Assembly: GCA_038239305.1 (NCBI GenBank)
Contig: JBBSEW010000018.1
Location: 1 to 57,359 of the forward strand
Reading direction: 5' to 3'
Length of the DNA: 57,359 nucleotides
Source of the DNA: JALYUA01 sp038239305
Lineage (GTDB): Bacteria; Acidobacteriota; Thermoanaerobaculia; UBA5066; Gp7-AA6
The notes below the pieces were generated by a model that was given only the letters and a program-made list of their open reading frames with translations, had not been told where the DNA came from and made no database searches. Positions 15,309-24,137 of the stretch are shown piece by piece. The stretch's first letter is position 1. Each line of letters begins with the position of its first letter. The translations under genes and the position numbers were made by a program.

Positions 15309-16163
15309 GTGCCGGAGATCGGGTTCGAACTGCCGTCTTCCGAAGGGTTTCCGATCCGGGGCCGCCTGTCGCTCTCGCCCCGCTCGCGCGGGCGCGCCGT
15401 CGTTTGCGTCCACGGCTTCAAAGGGTTCTCGCGGTGGGGGTTCTGGCCGGATGCGGCCCTTCGCCTCGCGCGCGCGGGCTTTCACGCCATTCGTTTCGAT
15501 TTCTCGCACGCGGGCATCGGAGAGGACGGGTCGAGCTTCACGGAGACGGCTCTCTTCGAGTCGGGCACGTTCACGCAGGAGGCCGACGATTTGCGGAGGG
15601 TTCTCCTCGCGTTCGGAGGACCGCGTCCCCCGGGAGGGGGGCGCGTCGATGCGCGGCGCCTGGGCCTTCTCGCGCACAGCCGGGGGAGCGTCTCCGCCAT
15701 GGCCGCAGCGGCATCCCCGAAGCTCGGGATCCGGTCCGTCGTGCTCTGGAATCCGATCGGTCGCGTCATGCGGTGGGACGCCGTGGCGCGGGAGCAATGG
15801 CGCGCCGACGGATTCTGGGAGACCGCCAACGCCCGCACCGGCCAGCTCTTCCGCATGGGCATCGACCTACTCGACGACGCGGAGGCCAACGGAGAGCCGC
15901 TCGATCCCGAGCGCAACGCCGCGCGGGTCGAAGTCCCCGTGCTCACGGTCGTCGGACCGGACGACACGTCGGTTTCCCCCCAGGAAGGGCGCGCCATCGC
16001 GCGGGCTGTGCCGGGCCCGCTCTCGACGCTGCGAGAGATCCTCGGAGCCGGTCACACCCTGGGGGCTGTGCATCCATTCACGGGAGCGCCGCCGCCGCTC
16101 GAGGCGGCCTTCGAGGCGACACTCTCCCATTTTTTCTCGACGATTCCCGAGGAGGGCCCGTGA
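15309..16163 (+). CDS. Alpha/beta hydrolase
   Basis: 284 aa alpha/beta-hydrolase fold, probably cytoplasmic. Oxyanion segment VVCVHGFKGFSRW at about 31-43; nucleophile elbow LLAHSRGSVSAM (A-H-S-R-G instead of GxSxG); probable acid in VVGPDDTSVS; catalytic His in ILGAGHTLGAVHPF. It resembles dipeptidyl-peptidase or acyl-hydrolase-like enzymes of unknown substrate. GTG start with a promoter-proximal box 8 nt upstream. The stop shares its A with the ATG of the next gene (TGATG). Confidence 0.85.
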   Translation: MPEIGFELPSSEGFPIRGRLSLSPRSRGRAVVCVHGFKGFSRWGFWPDAALRLARAGFHAIRFDFSHAGIGEDGSSFTETALFESGTFTQEADDLRRVLLAFGGPRPPGGGRVDARRLGLLAHSRGSVSAMAAAASPKLGIRSVVLWNPIGRVMRWDAVAREQWRADGFWETANARTGQLFRMGIDLLDDAEANGEPLDPERNAARVEVPVLTVVGPDDTSVSPQEGRAIARAVPGPLSTLREILGAGHTLGAVHPFTGAPPPLEAAFEATLSHFFSTIPEEGP

Positions 16164-16846
16164 TGCCGAAGCATCTCCGACAAGTACGAGTCGTGGCGGA
16201 CGGGCGGCGGGCGGCCGGCGCTCCATGGCTCGCGACCGCTCTCGGTTTTGCGGCGATCTCTCTGTCGATCGCGTGTGGCGGCATCCGTGTGGTCTCGAAG
16301 GACGGTTACCGCGCGACGCTCGTGTTCTCGCCCGGCGAGTCGTACCAGATTGCCGTGCGCGGGGAGTGGCGGCGGGTGAACGGCGTCATCGACGGGAGCC
16401 CGCTCGTCAAGATCATGCGCCCCGATCTGCGCAAGACCTGGCAGTACCGGCCGCGCACGAAGCGAATCCTCGAGGAGACATGGTCGCCCACAGACGAGAT
16501 CGTCCCCGGATATCCTCTCGAGCCGCGGTTCGACGCCGAGGCCTACGGAAGCCGCTTCCATGCCTCGGTCCGGAAAATCGCGGACGCCGGGTTCGGCGGG
16601 CATCCGTGCGACCGATACGAGCTGACTCTCCCGTCCACCGACCGCGTCATCGTGTGGACCGCTCGCGATCTCGAACGGCTGCCAATCCGCGTCGAGCACG
16701 AGAAGAAGAGCGGGGAAGACGAGTACCAGCCGCTTCTGGACGTCCAGCTGAAGGACCTCCGCGTGGGGGCCGACGCGGAGCTGTTCGAAAAGCCGAAGGG
16801 CTATACCGCGGTGATGTCGTACGAGAAGCTCGTGACGACCAGGTAG
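16163..16846 (+). CDS. Predicted lipoprotein, outer-membrane sorting-type fold
   Basis: 227 aa. N-terminal charged stretch then a hydrophobic signal ending in a lipobox (AISLSIACGG, Cys at about 38). The mature part has alternating strands (YRATLVFSPGESYQIAV, TWQYRPRTKRILEETW, PLLDVQLKDLRVGADAELF) and ends with GYTAVMSYEKLV. The pattern resembles DUF4412/LolA-like periplasmic proteins that use a basic-residue strand, but I cannot place it in a named family. Overlaps the hydrolase stop as TGATG with GGAGGG upstream. Confidence 0.7.
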   Translation: MPKHLRQVRVVADGRRAAGAPWLATALGFAAISLSIACGGIRVVSKDGYRATLVFSPGESYQIAVRGEWRRVNGVIDGSPLVKIMRPDLRKTWQYRPRTKRILEETWSPTDEIVPGYPLEPRFDAEAYGSRFHASVRKIADAGFGGHPCDRYELTLPSTDRVIVWTARDLERLPIRVEHEKKSGEDEYQPLLDVQLKDLRVGADAELFEKPKGYTAVMSYEKLVTTR

Positions 16847-16850
16847 GGGA

Positions 16851-16902
16851 GTCGGGAAACGGGAAACGGGAAGTAAAACGGGAAACGGGAAACGGAGAAG
16901 GG
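16851..16902. repeat. Heptamer array, GGGAAAC family (copy 1)
   Basis: CGGGAAACGGGAAACGGGAA, an interruption (GTAAAA), then two more units. It starts 4 nt after the lipoprotein stop codon. Confidence 0.85.
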
Positions 16903-16935
16903 AGTCTCCCGATCCTCCCATCACCGTGTCCGCTG

Positions 16936-17022
16936 ATTGATCACCCGATTTTTTCCGGGCAGTCAGCGTCCAGCCCTGGCGATTTTCACTTCACCCGATA
17001 GATCGCGAGATCGCGAGATTCG
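16936..17022. repeat. GATC-octamer element A3 (partial)
   Basis: GATTGATCACCCGATT at 16936-16951, 43 bp of unique sequence, then CCCGATAGATCGCGAGATCG and GCGAGATTCG up to 17022, two nt before the stop codon of the convergent gene. It lacks the left inverted arm. Confidence 0.7.
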
Positions 17023-17024
17023 AG

Positions 17025-18098
17025 TCAGGCCCTCGCCGACCCCGTGTCCAAGGGCGCGAACTCGCGAAACAGAATGTGGTCGTAGAAATAGTGGATGAGG
17101 AGAAACGAGAGGACGACCACGTAGTAGCTCCGGTCCTGCGGCATTCCGAGACCCTTCCAGAGGATGAGGTAGATGGCGCCTGCGAAGACCGTCGCTCCGA
17201 TCATGGCCCCGTAGAACTTCCCGGTGTGTTTCTCCCCCGCGAGCCCCTGCACCAGGTCGCTTCCGATCTCGCCCCGCTCCGCCTTGCGCGTCAGCACGAA
17301 CCACGTCAACGCCAGGTACTGCAGCGAGTGCCACGTGTTGAATCCCTGGAACGCGATGTCGAGGTTGTCGAACAGCGGGATGATGAAGGCGAGCGCGACC
17401 GTGGCGGCCATGAACGCGAGGCGCGGCCAGCTGGACTCGCCCCGGCGGATCTCCCGCGCGGTGCGGAGCACGTAGAACAGGAAGAGCGACGCGAATCCGG
17501 CCGTGAACGCCCGTGCCACCCAGAGGTGTTTCAGAAAGTCGGGGAACAGAAGCGGCGAGGAGCCGAGGGCGAACTTTCCCTGGACGAATTTGTACATGGC
17601 GACGGTGTAGAGCGCGCCGAGGATGACCGCGCCGTCGAGGGCGCGGTCGAGCGCCGAGATCCGGCGCGCCGCCTTCCGGCGATAGGTCTCCGAGATGTAC
17701 TGGGCCTGATGGGTGACGTGGAGAGAGGCCCAGAAAAAGAACGCCGTCAGCAGGAGCAGAAACGAGAACATCGAACCGAGGATCACGAGCGCGGGGATGA
17801 CGATCAGAGGCAGGTACGTGACCCATCCGAACCGCCGCCGGAACCGGGGCTCGAGGGCGGTTCGCAGGTACGTCGAGTACATGTGCGGCCCTCCCACGAG
17901 GAGCGTCACGGCGAGGCCGATGATGAGGCTGGCGGTTTCCTGAGAGGCGCCGACGCGCTGGAGGAAGCCGTACGAAAGATAGGGGAGGAAGACGAGAACC
18001 CCGGACGCGGTCAGGAAGAGAAGGTCGAACTTCCGGCTGCGGATCCAGGGGCCTTCCGCGGACGGGAACGGTTCGGTGCTGGGGGCCATTGATGACAT
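17025..18098 (-). CDS. Polytopic membrane protein with conserved histidines, unknown function
   Basis: 357 aa with about eight or nine transmembrane helices. Histidine-rich helix ends are notable: SLHVTHQAQYISETYRR (about 121-137), FQGFNTWHSLQYLAL (about 252-266) and LLIHYFYDHILFR near the C-terminus. Such intramembrane His clusters occur in metal-dependent membrane oxygenases, for example the Brp/Blh carotenoid-cleaving family or fatty-acid hydroxylases, but the classical motifs are not exact and I do not assign a function. ATG 18098 is chosen because AGGAGAGG lies 5 nt upstream; the frame is open to 18146. Confidence 0.75.
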   Translation of the reverse strand: MSSMAPSTEPFPSAEGPWIRSRKFDLLFLTASGVLVFLPYLSYGFLQRVGASQETASLIIGLAVTLLVGGPHMYSTYLRTALEPRFRRRFGWVTYLPLIVIPALVILGSMFSFLLLLTAFFFWASLHVTHQAQYISETYRRKAARRISALDRALDGAVILGALYTVAMYKFVQGKFALGSSPLLFPDFLKHLWVARAFTAGFASLFLFYVLRTAREIRRGESSWPRLAFMAATVALAFIIPLFDNLDIAFQGFNTWHSLQYLALTWFVLTRKAERGEIGSDLVQGLAGEKHTGKFYGAMIGATVFAGAIYLILWKGLGMPQDRSYYVVVLSFLLIHYFYDHILFREFAPLDTGSARA

Positions 18099-18177
18099 AG
18101 ACCCTCTCCTTTTCCCAAACAGGATCTTAACCAATAATCGAGCCAACCGCGGTCCGCCGCCGCACTCCGTTCGCGTT

Positions 18178-18183
18178 TAGAAT
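18178..18183 (+). promoter_or_regulatory. -10 box of dusB (leaderless type)
   Basis: TAGAAT, 10 nt before the ATG at 18194; no Shine-Dalgarno and no -35 consensus. Confidence 0.65.
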
Positions 18184-18193
18184 TGCGGGTTCG

Positions 18194-19225
18194 ATGACTC
18201 TTTTCGGGAATGTCCTCGTCGATCCTCCCCTCGTCCTGGCCCCGATGGCCGGGATTACGGACCACGTCTATCGCCTGATGCTGCGCCGGATCGGCGGCGT
18301 GGGTCTCGTGACGATGGAGTTCATCTCCTCGGAGGCCATTACCCGGGGCAACGCCCGTCAGATCCGGAAGATGGTCTTTTCTGAGGAGGAGCGGCCGATC
18401 TCCATCCAGATTTACGGGTCCGACGCGACGCGCATGGCGGCCGCGGCGGAGTTCGTGGAGGAGCTCCATCCGGACGTCTGCGACATCAACATGGGCTGTC
18501 CCGCCAACAAGGTTCTCAAGGGCTGCGCCGGCGCCGCGCTGATGGGCGACCTGCCGCTCGCCCGCGAGATCGTGCGGGAAGTGCGGGGCCGGCTGACGAT
18601 TCCCCTCACGGTCAAGTTCCGGCTCGGCCTGGACGGCGAGCGGATCAACTTCCTGGATCTGGGAAAGATGTGCGAGGACGAGGGCGTCGCGGCCGTCGCC
18701 ATGCACGCGCGCACGGCGCGGCAGATGTACACGGGGAAGGCGGACTGGTCCCGGATCGCGGCGCTCAAGCGGCACGTCGGAATCCCGGTCGTCGGCAACG
18801 GCGACATCGAGCGTCCGGAGGACGCGCTGGCGATGCGCGAGGCGACGGGATGCGACGCGGTCATGATCGGGAGGGCCACGATGAAGAACCCGTGGATCTT
18901 CCGGCAGACCGCGGATCTCTTCGCCGGCCGGGCGCCCCGCGAAGCGACGCTGATCGAGAGGCGCGATCTGATGATCGGGCACTTCGACGCGATCGAGCGG
19001 ATGGCTTTCGATCCCATCGAGGCTCTCCACAAGCTCCGGACCATGACCGGCTGGTACACACACGGGCTCCCGAACGGGCGAGCCCTGCGGATCCGCATCT
19101 CGGAGCTCGCGACCCCCTCCGACTTCCGCAACGCGGTGCGCGAGTTCTTCGAGGCCCGCCTGGCGGAACCGGAAACGGCTCCGGCCGACCTCCCCCTCCC
19201 GTCCGGCCAGCTCGCCACGGCATGA
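18194..19225 (+). CDS. dusB: tRNA-dihydrouridine synthase B
   Basis: 343 aa FMN-dependent TIM-barrel enzyme that reduces uridine to dihydrouridine in tRNA D-loops. Motifs: LAPMAGITDHVYR at the N-terminus, DINMGCPANKVLKGCAGAALM with the catalytic cysteine (second Cys), VKFRLGLDGERIN, AMHARTARQMYTGKADW and VVGNGDIERPEDA, followed by MIGRATMKNPWIF. Length is typical of DusB. A hairpin (GCCCCCG/CGGGGGC, 19229-19243) follows the stop at once. Confidence 0.95.
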   Translation: MTLFGNVLVDPPLVLAPMAGITDHVYRLMLRRIGGVGLVTMEFISSEAITRGNARQIRKMVFSEEERPISIQIYGSDATRMAAAAEFVEELHPDVCDINMGCPANKVLKGCAGAALMGDLPLAREIVREVRGRLTIPLTVKFRLGLDGERINFLDLGKMCEDEGVAAVAMHARTARQMYTGKADWSRIAALKRHVGIPVVGNGDIERPEDALAMREATGCDAVMIGRATMKNPWIFRQTADLFAGRAPREATLIERRDLMIGHFDAIERMAFDPIEALHKLRTMTGWYTHGLPNGRALRIRISELATPSDFRNAVREFFEARLAEPETAPADLPLPSGQLATA

Positions 19226-19228
19226 GGA

Positions 19229-19285
19229 GCCCCCGCCGGGGGCGAATCGTCCGGTCCGAGCCGTTCGGGGGCCTCCGGAGGCCCC
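19229..19285. terminator. Two palindromes after dusB, possible terminator
   Basis: GCCCCCG (19229-19235) pairs with CGGGGGC (19237-19243), 3 nt after the dusB stop. An 18-bp perfect palindrome GGGGCCTCCGGAGGCCCC lies at 19268-19285. Neither is followed by a T-run, so factor-independent termination is uncertain. Confidence 0.4.
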
Positions 19286-19344
19286 GCGAAACTTCGCTCC
19301 GGGCGGGAATGGAGGGCAGGGCGGCGCGGGTTCGTTTGTCCAGC

Positions 19345-21243
19345 ATGAAAAGACTTCTGATCGCCGGGGTCGCTGCCCTCGTCCTGCTGGCATCTCTTTC
19401 CACGGCCGCTTTCGCCCAGAAAAAACGCACCGACAAGGGTGACGTGCAGACGCCCGGGGGCAAGTTTCCTCTGGAGATCACGTCCGAGTTCCTCGGGATG
19501 ACGAACGGCAAGACCGTCGTCCGGCTCCGGCTCTCTTCCTCCGAGCTCACGAAGGCGCTGTCGGCGAAAGGCGTCCGCGGCTTCTCGGGAGAGCTGAACG
19601 GCAAGCTTCTCCAGGGCGGCGAGGCGGTGCAGTCTTTCCACTATCCGGTGACCGCCAGCCTCGCCGACGGGGCGGGTTTTTCCTATTCTTTTCTTCGCGC
19701 GGTCAAGCCGGGCACGTATCGCGTGAGGCTCGTTTTCACGGATCCGGGCGGCGGCCACGTTCTGGCGGACGGCGAGGTCGAGATCACGGTGCTCGAGGTC
19801 TCGACGGCATTCCGTCCCCAGATGGCGCCGTCCGACGCTTCCACGCTTCCCGACGCCGAAGCGATCGTGATCGCCGACGAGAATGCGGCTGCCCCGGCTC
19901 GCGGCGGCGAATCCCTCCTGCGGATCCTGCCTCCCAATCGCGAGACCCCGATCGGGCTCCTTCGGCTCGACACGGAAGCCGCGCCCTCCATCAGGAAGGT
20001 CGAGTTCTATCTCGACGACAAGCTGATCGTCTCCCGCACCCGTCCTCCCTTCTCCGTCGAGATCGACCTCGGCAACGTTCCCCGGCGCCAGACGCTGCGC
20101 GCGGTGGGATACGACGAGACGGGCGCCGTCCTGGACGAGGACGCGTGGGCGTTGAACGAGGGAAATGCTCGGATCGCCGTGCGCGTGCTGCCGCAGCCGC
20201 TGCCGGGCGAGAACAAGGTGCGGGTCAAGGTCGCCGTCCAGTCGATCTCGGGCGGCACGGCGAAGAAGGTCGAGCTCTTCCTGGACGAGAAGAAGATCGG
20301 CAGCTGGACGTCGCCGCCGTACGAAGCGACGATTCCGTTCACCCAGTACACCGCGGCCAATTATCTCCGTGCGACGGCCATCTCCGAGGACGACAAGGAA
20401 GCGAATGACATTCGGATGCTCCACGGCCCGAGCACGACCGTCGAGAGCGTGCGAGTCGACATCGTGCAGCTCCACGTGTCCGCGCTCGACAAGGCCGGGC
20501 ATTTCGTCAAGGGACTCGGCAAGGACGACTTCACGATCCGCGAGGACGGCACTCCCCAGGCGGTCACGGGATTCGAGGTGGCGGAGAACCTGCCCCTGAA
20601 CATCGGACTCGTCGTGGACGCCTCCGGCTCGATGGAGAAGGGCATGCCGTTCGTTCACGACGCCTCCGCGGAGCTCTTCAAGACACTCATGCGCGACAAG
20701 GACCATGGCTTCGTCATCGAGTTCCGCGACCGGCCGCGGTTTCTGCAGGAGCTCACTTCGGACTCGACCGCTCTGCAGCGCGCGGCCCGGGACATCCGGG
20801 CGGAGGGCGCGACCGCGCTCTACGACGCGATGGTTCTCGGCCTCTATCAGTTCCGGACGCTCCAGGGCCGCAAGGCCCTGATCGTGGTCACCGATGGAGA
20901 CGACAACCGATCCCACGTGGAGTACGACACGCTGCTGCGGTACGCGCGCTCGGCGGGCGCTCCGATCTACTTCATCGCGGTGAACATACCGATCACCGAC
21001 TTCAAATCCCGCCGGATCACCCGGGAGATCGCCGCGGAGTCGGGAGGCGAGGTCTTTGCGATCGGCAACGCCTCGAAGATGGGGGAGGTCACGAAGAGGA
21101 TCGAGGAGGAGCTTCGGTCGCAGTACATCGTCGCCTTCCGGAGCAACTCGCCGAAAGCTCCCGGCGACTACCGTGCGGTTTCGGTGACGCCGACCAATCC
21201 AGCGGTGAGTCTGAGGACGATTCGGGGCTATATACCGGGGTGA
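19345..21243 (+). CDS. Exported VWFA-related Acidobacterial domain protein
   Basis: 632 aa. Signal peptide about 1-25 (LLIAGVAALVLLASLSTAAFA). Beta-rich N-terminal region with two Ig-like segments (SIRKVEFYLDDKLIVSRTRP and TAKKVELFLDEKKIGSWTSP), then a von Willebrand A domain at about 395-600 with MIDAS residues in VVDASGSMEKG, a threonine in EGATALYDAM and VVTDGDDNRSH. The C-terminal SQYIVAFRSNSPKAPGDYR is typical of TIGR03436-type Acidobacterial proteins. Probably periplasmic or surface-bound with metal-dependent protein binding; exact role unknown. It supports the phylum assignment. Confidence 0.88.
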   Translation: MKRLLIAGVAALVLLASLSTAAFAQKKRTDKGDVQTPGGKFPLEITSEFLGMTNGKTVVRLRLSSSELTKALSAKGVRGFSGELNGKLLQGGEAVQSFHYPVTASLADGAGFSYSFLRAVKPGTYRVRLVFTDPGGGHVLADGEVEITVLEVSTAFRPQMAPSDASTLPDAEAIVIADENAAAPARGGESLLRILPPNRETPIGLLRLDTEAAPSIRKVEFYLDDKLIVSRTRPPFSVEIDLGNVPRRQTLRAVGYDETGAVLDEDAWALNEGNARIAVRVLPQPLPGENKVRVKVAVQSISGGTAKKVELFLDEKKIGSWTSPPYEATIPFTQYTAANYLRATAISEDDKEANDIRMLHGPSTTVESVRVDIVQLHVSALDKAGHFVKGLGKDDFTIREDGTPQAVTGFEVAENLPLNIGLVVDASGSMEKGMPFVHDASAELFKTLMRDKDHGFVIEFRDRPRFLQELTSDSTALQRAARDIRAEGATALYDAMVLGLYQFRTLQGRKALIVVTDGDDNRSHVEYDTLLRYARSAGAPIYFIAVNIPITDFKSRRITREIAAESGGEVFAIGNASKMGEVTKRIEEELRSQYIVAFRSNSPKAPGDYRAVSVTPTNPAVSLRTIRGYIPG

Positions 21244-21255
21244 TCGAAGATTGAC

Positions 21256-21338
21256 CGGTTATCGCTATCCGCTGTCGGTTCCGAGCCCGGGATTCTCACC
21301 AGAGCTCGGAAAACGGGAAACGGGAAACGGGAAAGTAA
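21256..21338. repeat. Degenerate YGTCAGC-type heptamers followed by GGGAAAC array (copy 2)
   Basis: TTATCGC, TATCCGC, TGTCGGT, TCCGAGC in 7-bp steps at about 21262-21289, then AACGGGAAACGGGAAACGGG at 21311-21330 and AAAG. It fills the 101-bp gap between two convergent genes and combines two heptamer families. Confidence 0.7.
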
Positions 21339-21344
21339 GAACCG

Positions 21345-23012
21345 CTACCTGGCCGGCTCAAAATTCGCCACCACCCGATTCTTACCCCTCTCCGAGATGA
21401 GAACGGGCGCCGGGACGGCGGATCGAAAGTCGTCGGCGTCGCGCTTTCGCATCACCGCCACGAGGTGCTCGCCGGATTTCCAACGGCGCCAGAAATCGTC
21501 GCGAGACCAGAAGATGGCGCGGCGTTGCTCGTCCGACAGCCACTGGGGCTCGAGCTCGCCCGTGTAATCCGCGACCGGGATCGTCGTCCGCAGCACCCAG
21601 GGGAACCCCTGCAGATACGTGCGGTATCCGACGATCGTCGCGGGAGAAACGGAAAGACCGGGCTCCGACGCGGCGGCGGAGCGCGCCTCGAGCGCAAGCG
21701 CCCGCACGTCGCGGGCAAGGCTGGTGTGAGGCCAGAGGAGGGCGAGGACCGCGTAGAGACCGGCCCAGCCCAGACAGAGCGAGGCGAGTGCCCGCTCGTC
21801 CCTTTCTCTCTGGAGGAAGCACGCGCCGGCGCCGCCGCAGATGATCACGAGGGCCGCGATGGCCATCGGCCAGACTCCGGCCTGGGCGACCGCCGCGCGC
21901 ACGCTCGGAATGGCGAGCGCGGCGAGCGCCAGGAGCGCGGAGGAAAACGCGGCGATCCCGAAGCTCCGTCGTCGGCTCCTCCCGTCGGAAGCGAGAAGCC
22001 CTCGCGCCGCGAGAGCGGCGGCCGCCGGAAAAGCCGGAAAGAGATAGGGAGTGAGCTTGCTGTGCGACAGCGAGAAGAACACGAAAACGAGGGCGAACCA
22101 GATCAGGAAGAAAACGGAACGGGGATGATCGCGCCCGATCGGGCGAACCCCCCGCGCGAAGAAGGCGAGCCCGGGCAGGAATCCGCCGATGAAGACGGGG
22201 ACAAAGTAGTAGATCGCCCCGGGCCGGTTCGCCTCCGACGTGGCGAACCGCTGGAAGTGCTCGTGGATGAAGAAGAAGTGGAGAAACCCCGGGTTCCGAT
22301 GCTCCGCCAGCCAGAGCCAGGGAGCGGCGAGCACAGCGAAAACCGGCACCGATGGACCGAGCACGAGCGGCACCAGGCCGCGCATCTGGCGTGTCGCGAG
22401 GCACCAGAAGAAGAGAATCCCGCCCGGCAGGACGATTCCGATCAACCCCTTCGAAAGGAAAGCGCCGGCTCCCATCGCTCCCGCGAGCGCCGAAAGAACG
22501 AGCGCGGACCGACCCTGCATCCGTTCGCGAACCGCTCCGTACCCCGCGAACAGGGTCGCCGTGAAGAAGAACGTGAGGATCCCATCGGTGAGGTTGAGCC
22601 GCGAAAACGTGAACGCGAGCGGCGACATCAGGAAAAACGCGAACGCGATCATGCCGGCGCGGCGGCCCCACATCCGGGACACGGCGAGGAGGAGAAGGAG
22701 AGAGGTTCCGAGCCCGGCCAGCCGGGTCGGCAGCCGCGCCGCGAAGGAAGTCTCCCCGAAGACCGATATCGCTCCCGCATTCGCCCAGTACAGCAGCGGC
22801 GGTTTCTCGAAATACGGCACCCCGTTCAAACGCGGCACGACGAAGTCGCCGGTCGCGAGCATTTCCCGGGGGATCTCGGCGTATCGCGGCTCGTCCGGTT
22901 CCGCCAGCCAGGACCCGGAGGGCTCGACCCAGACCGCTATCGCGAGCGCAAGACACGCGAGGAAAAGAAGTTTCCGATCGTGCGGCGAGACGGTGAGCTC
23001 CGCGGGCGGCAT
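21345..23012 (-). CDS. ArnT/PMT-like glycosyltransferase family 39 membrane protein
   Basis: 555 aa polytopic inner-membrane protein with about 11-12 helices and a soluble C-terminal part. The first periplasmic loop carries SWLAEPDEPRYAEIPREML and VPRLNGVPYFEKPPLLYW, the Asp/Glu signature and acceptor loop of ArnT-type lipid-linked sugar transferases (DEPRYA-like). It likely transfers a sugar from a polyprenyl-phosphate donor to lipid A, another lipid or protein on the periplasmic side. Start: ATG 23012 gives a normal N-terminus; a GTG at 23060 would add 16 residues. Last of five same-strand genes behind the RND pump. Confidence 0.82.
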   Translation of the reverse strand: MPPAELTVSPHDRKLLFLACLALAIAVWVEPSGSWLAEPDEPRYAEIPREMLATGDFVVPRLNGVPYFEKPPLLYWANAGAISVFGETSFAARLPTRLAGLGTSLLLLLAVSRMWGRRAGMIAFAFFLMSPLAFTFSRLNLTDGILTFFFTATLFAGYGAVRERMQGRSALVLSALAGAMGAGAFLSKGLIGIVLPGGILFFWCLATRQMRGLVPLVLGPSVPVFAVLAAPWLWLAEHRNPGFLHFFFIHEHFQRFATSEANRPGAIYYFVPVFIGGFLPGLAFFARGVRPIGRDHPRSVFFLIWFALVFVFFSLSHSKLTPYLFPAFPAAAALAARGLLASDGRSRRRSFGIAAFSSALLALAALAIPSVRAAVAQAGVWPMAIAALVIICGGAGACFLQRERDERALASLCLGWAGLYAVLALLWPHTSLARDVRALALEARSAAASEPGLSVSPATIVGYRTYLQGFPWVLRTTIPVADYTGELEPQWLSDEQRRAIFWSRDDFWRRWKSGEHLVAVMRKRDADDFRSAVPAPVLISERGKNRVVANFEPAR

Positions 23013-23070
23013 CAGAGATGGAAGTCCGGAAGAAGACCGCAAGGATTCAGGCGATGCCACGAGATTTCTT

Positions 23071-24102
23071 TCAACGCTCCACGACCAGTATGGCAAACGA
23101 GCCGGGAAGCATCGATGGCCGCGGCCGCGGCGTGGCCGTCGTCGCGGGAGGCGGCGGGCCGAAACGGGCCGTGGGCAGGAAGATGCGGTGGGTCTTCTCG
23201 TCGAGCGCCATCGTCCGCGCGCGCGGCTCGGTCGAAATGGTCTGGATGTCCGTGAACTTGTCGGCGCCATCCAGGCGCGCCGCCGTCAGCGTTCCGTCTC
23301 CGCTCGACGCGAACGCCAGCCCCGTGCCGGAGTCGAAACCGTTGGCGTCGACTCCCTCGCCGATCGGGACGGTCGCGACGACTTTTCCCGTGCGCATGTC
23401 CACGGCCGCCATCATCCTGTTTCCGCATCCGACGAAGAGACGGTGGTGCGCCCGGTCGACTGCCATCCCGGACGGTTCCTCGCAGGGCGCGAGCGGCCAC
23501 GTGCTGAGGACGGCGAGCTTCTTCGAATCGATCACCGCCATGGAGCTCTTGTCCTCGAGGTTCACGAAGACGCGCCCCTCTCCGTCTGCCTGCGCGAACT
23601 CGGGCTTACCATCGAGGGGAATCGTACCCGCGACCTCCCCGGTCGCCGCGTCGATCGCCGTTGCGTTGCCGGAACGCCCGTTGAACGCAAACACGCGCTT
23701 CGACGCCGGATCGTAGAGGATCGCGTCCGGATTCTGCCCGGTGCTCTTGACCTCGCCGATCGTCTTGAGCGTCTTGCGGTCGAAAATCGTGATCGTATTC
23801 GCGCGGCCGTTGCTCGTGAATCCCCGGTCGAGTTCGGGCGCGATCGCGATTCCGTGCACGCCCTCCGTGCCCGGGATTTCACCGACGGAAGCGCCGGTGT
23901 CGGCGTCGAACACCATGACCCGCGTGCCGCGACTCACGTAAAGACGCCGGGCGGCGCTATCGACCGTCAGGTAGTCCCAGCCTCCGTCTCCGCCGGCTTC
24001 GATTTTCTTCGCGACTTTGTAGGACGGCGGTCCGGCCGCGAGGCCGGCGAGCGCCACCAGGAAAAGAAAAGCGGATACACGGAGAGCGCGTCGAGATCCC
24101 AT
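23071..24102 (-). CDS. YncE-like beta-propeller protein, exported
   Basis: 343 aa. Signal peptide at about 1-24 (ALRVSAFLFLVALAGLAAG). Seven-bladed YVTN/NHL-type propeller with repeated strands such as RRLYVSRGTRVMVFDADTG, KRVFAFNGRSGNATAIDAAT, RRLFVGCG-like HRLFVGCGNRMMAAVDM and HRIFLPTARFG. Probably a periplasmic scaffold or binding protein; function unknown. ATG 24102 follows GAGGAGG by 5 nt. It lies 35 nt after the adaptor gene and 58 nt before the glycosyltransferase. Confidence 0.82.
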   Translation of the reverse strand: MGSRRALRVSAFLFLVALAGLAAGPPSYKVAKKIEAGGDGGWDYLTVDSAARRLYVSRGTRVMVFDADTGASVGEIPGTEGVHGIAIAPELDRGFTSNGRANTITIFDRKTLKTIGEVKSTGQNPDAILYDPASKRVFAFNGRSGNATAIDAATGEVAGTIPLDGKPEFAQADGEGRVFVNLEDKSSMAVIDSKKLAVLSTWPLAPCEEPSGMAVDRAHHRLFVGCGNRMMAAVDMRTGKVVATVPIGEGVDANGFDSGTGLAFASSGDGTLTAARLDGADKFTDIQTISTEPRARTMALDEKTHRIFLPTARFGPPPPATTATPRPRPSMLPGSFAILVVER

Positions 24103-24137
24103 GATGCCTCCTCGGGAGCGATGCTCCCTGTTTTCTC

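Noticed and set aside
18412..20916. 834-aa minus-strand frame antisense to dusB and the VWFA gene
   Set aside because: No family motif, composition of an antisense shadow, and both sense genes are certain.
23012..23270. N-terminal extension of the GT39 protein to 23270
   Set aside because: The extra residues overlap the propeller gene and are Arg/Pro-rich shadow sequence; a membrane protein start near 23012 fits.
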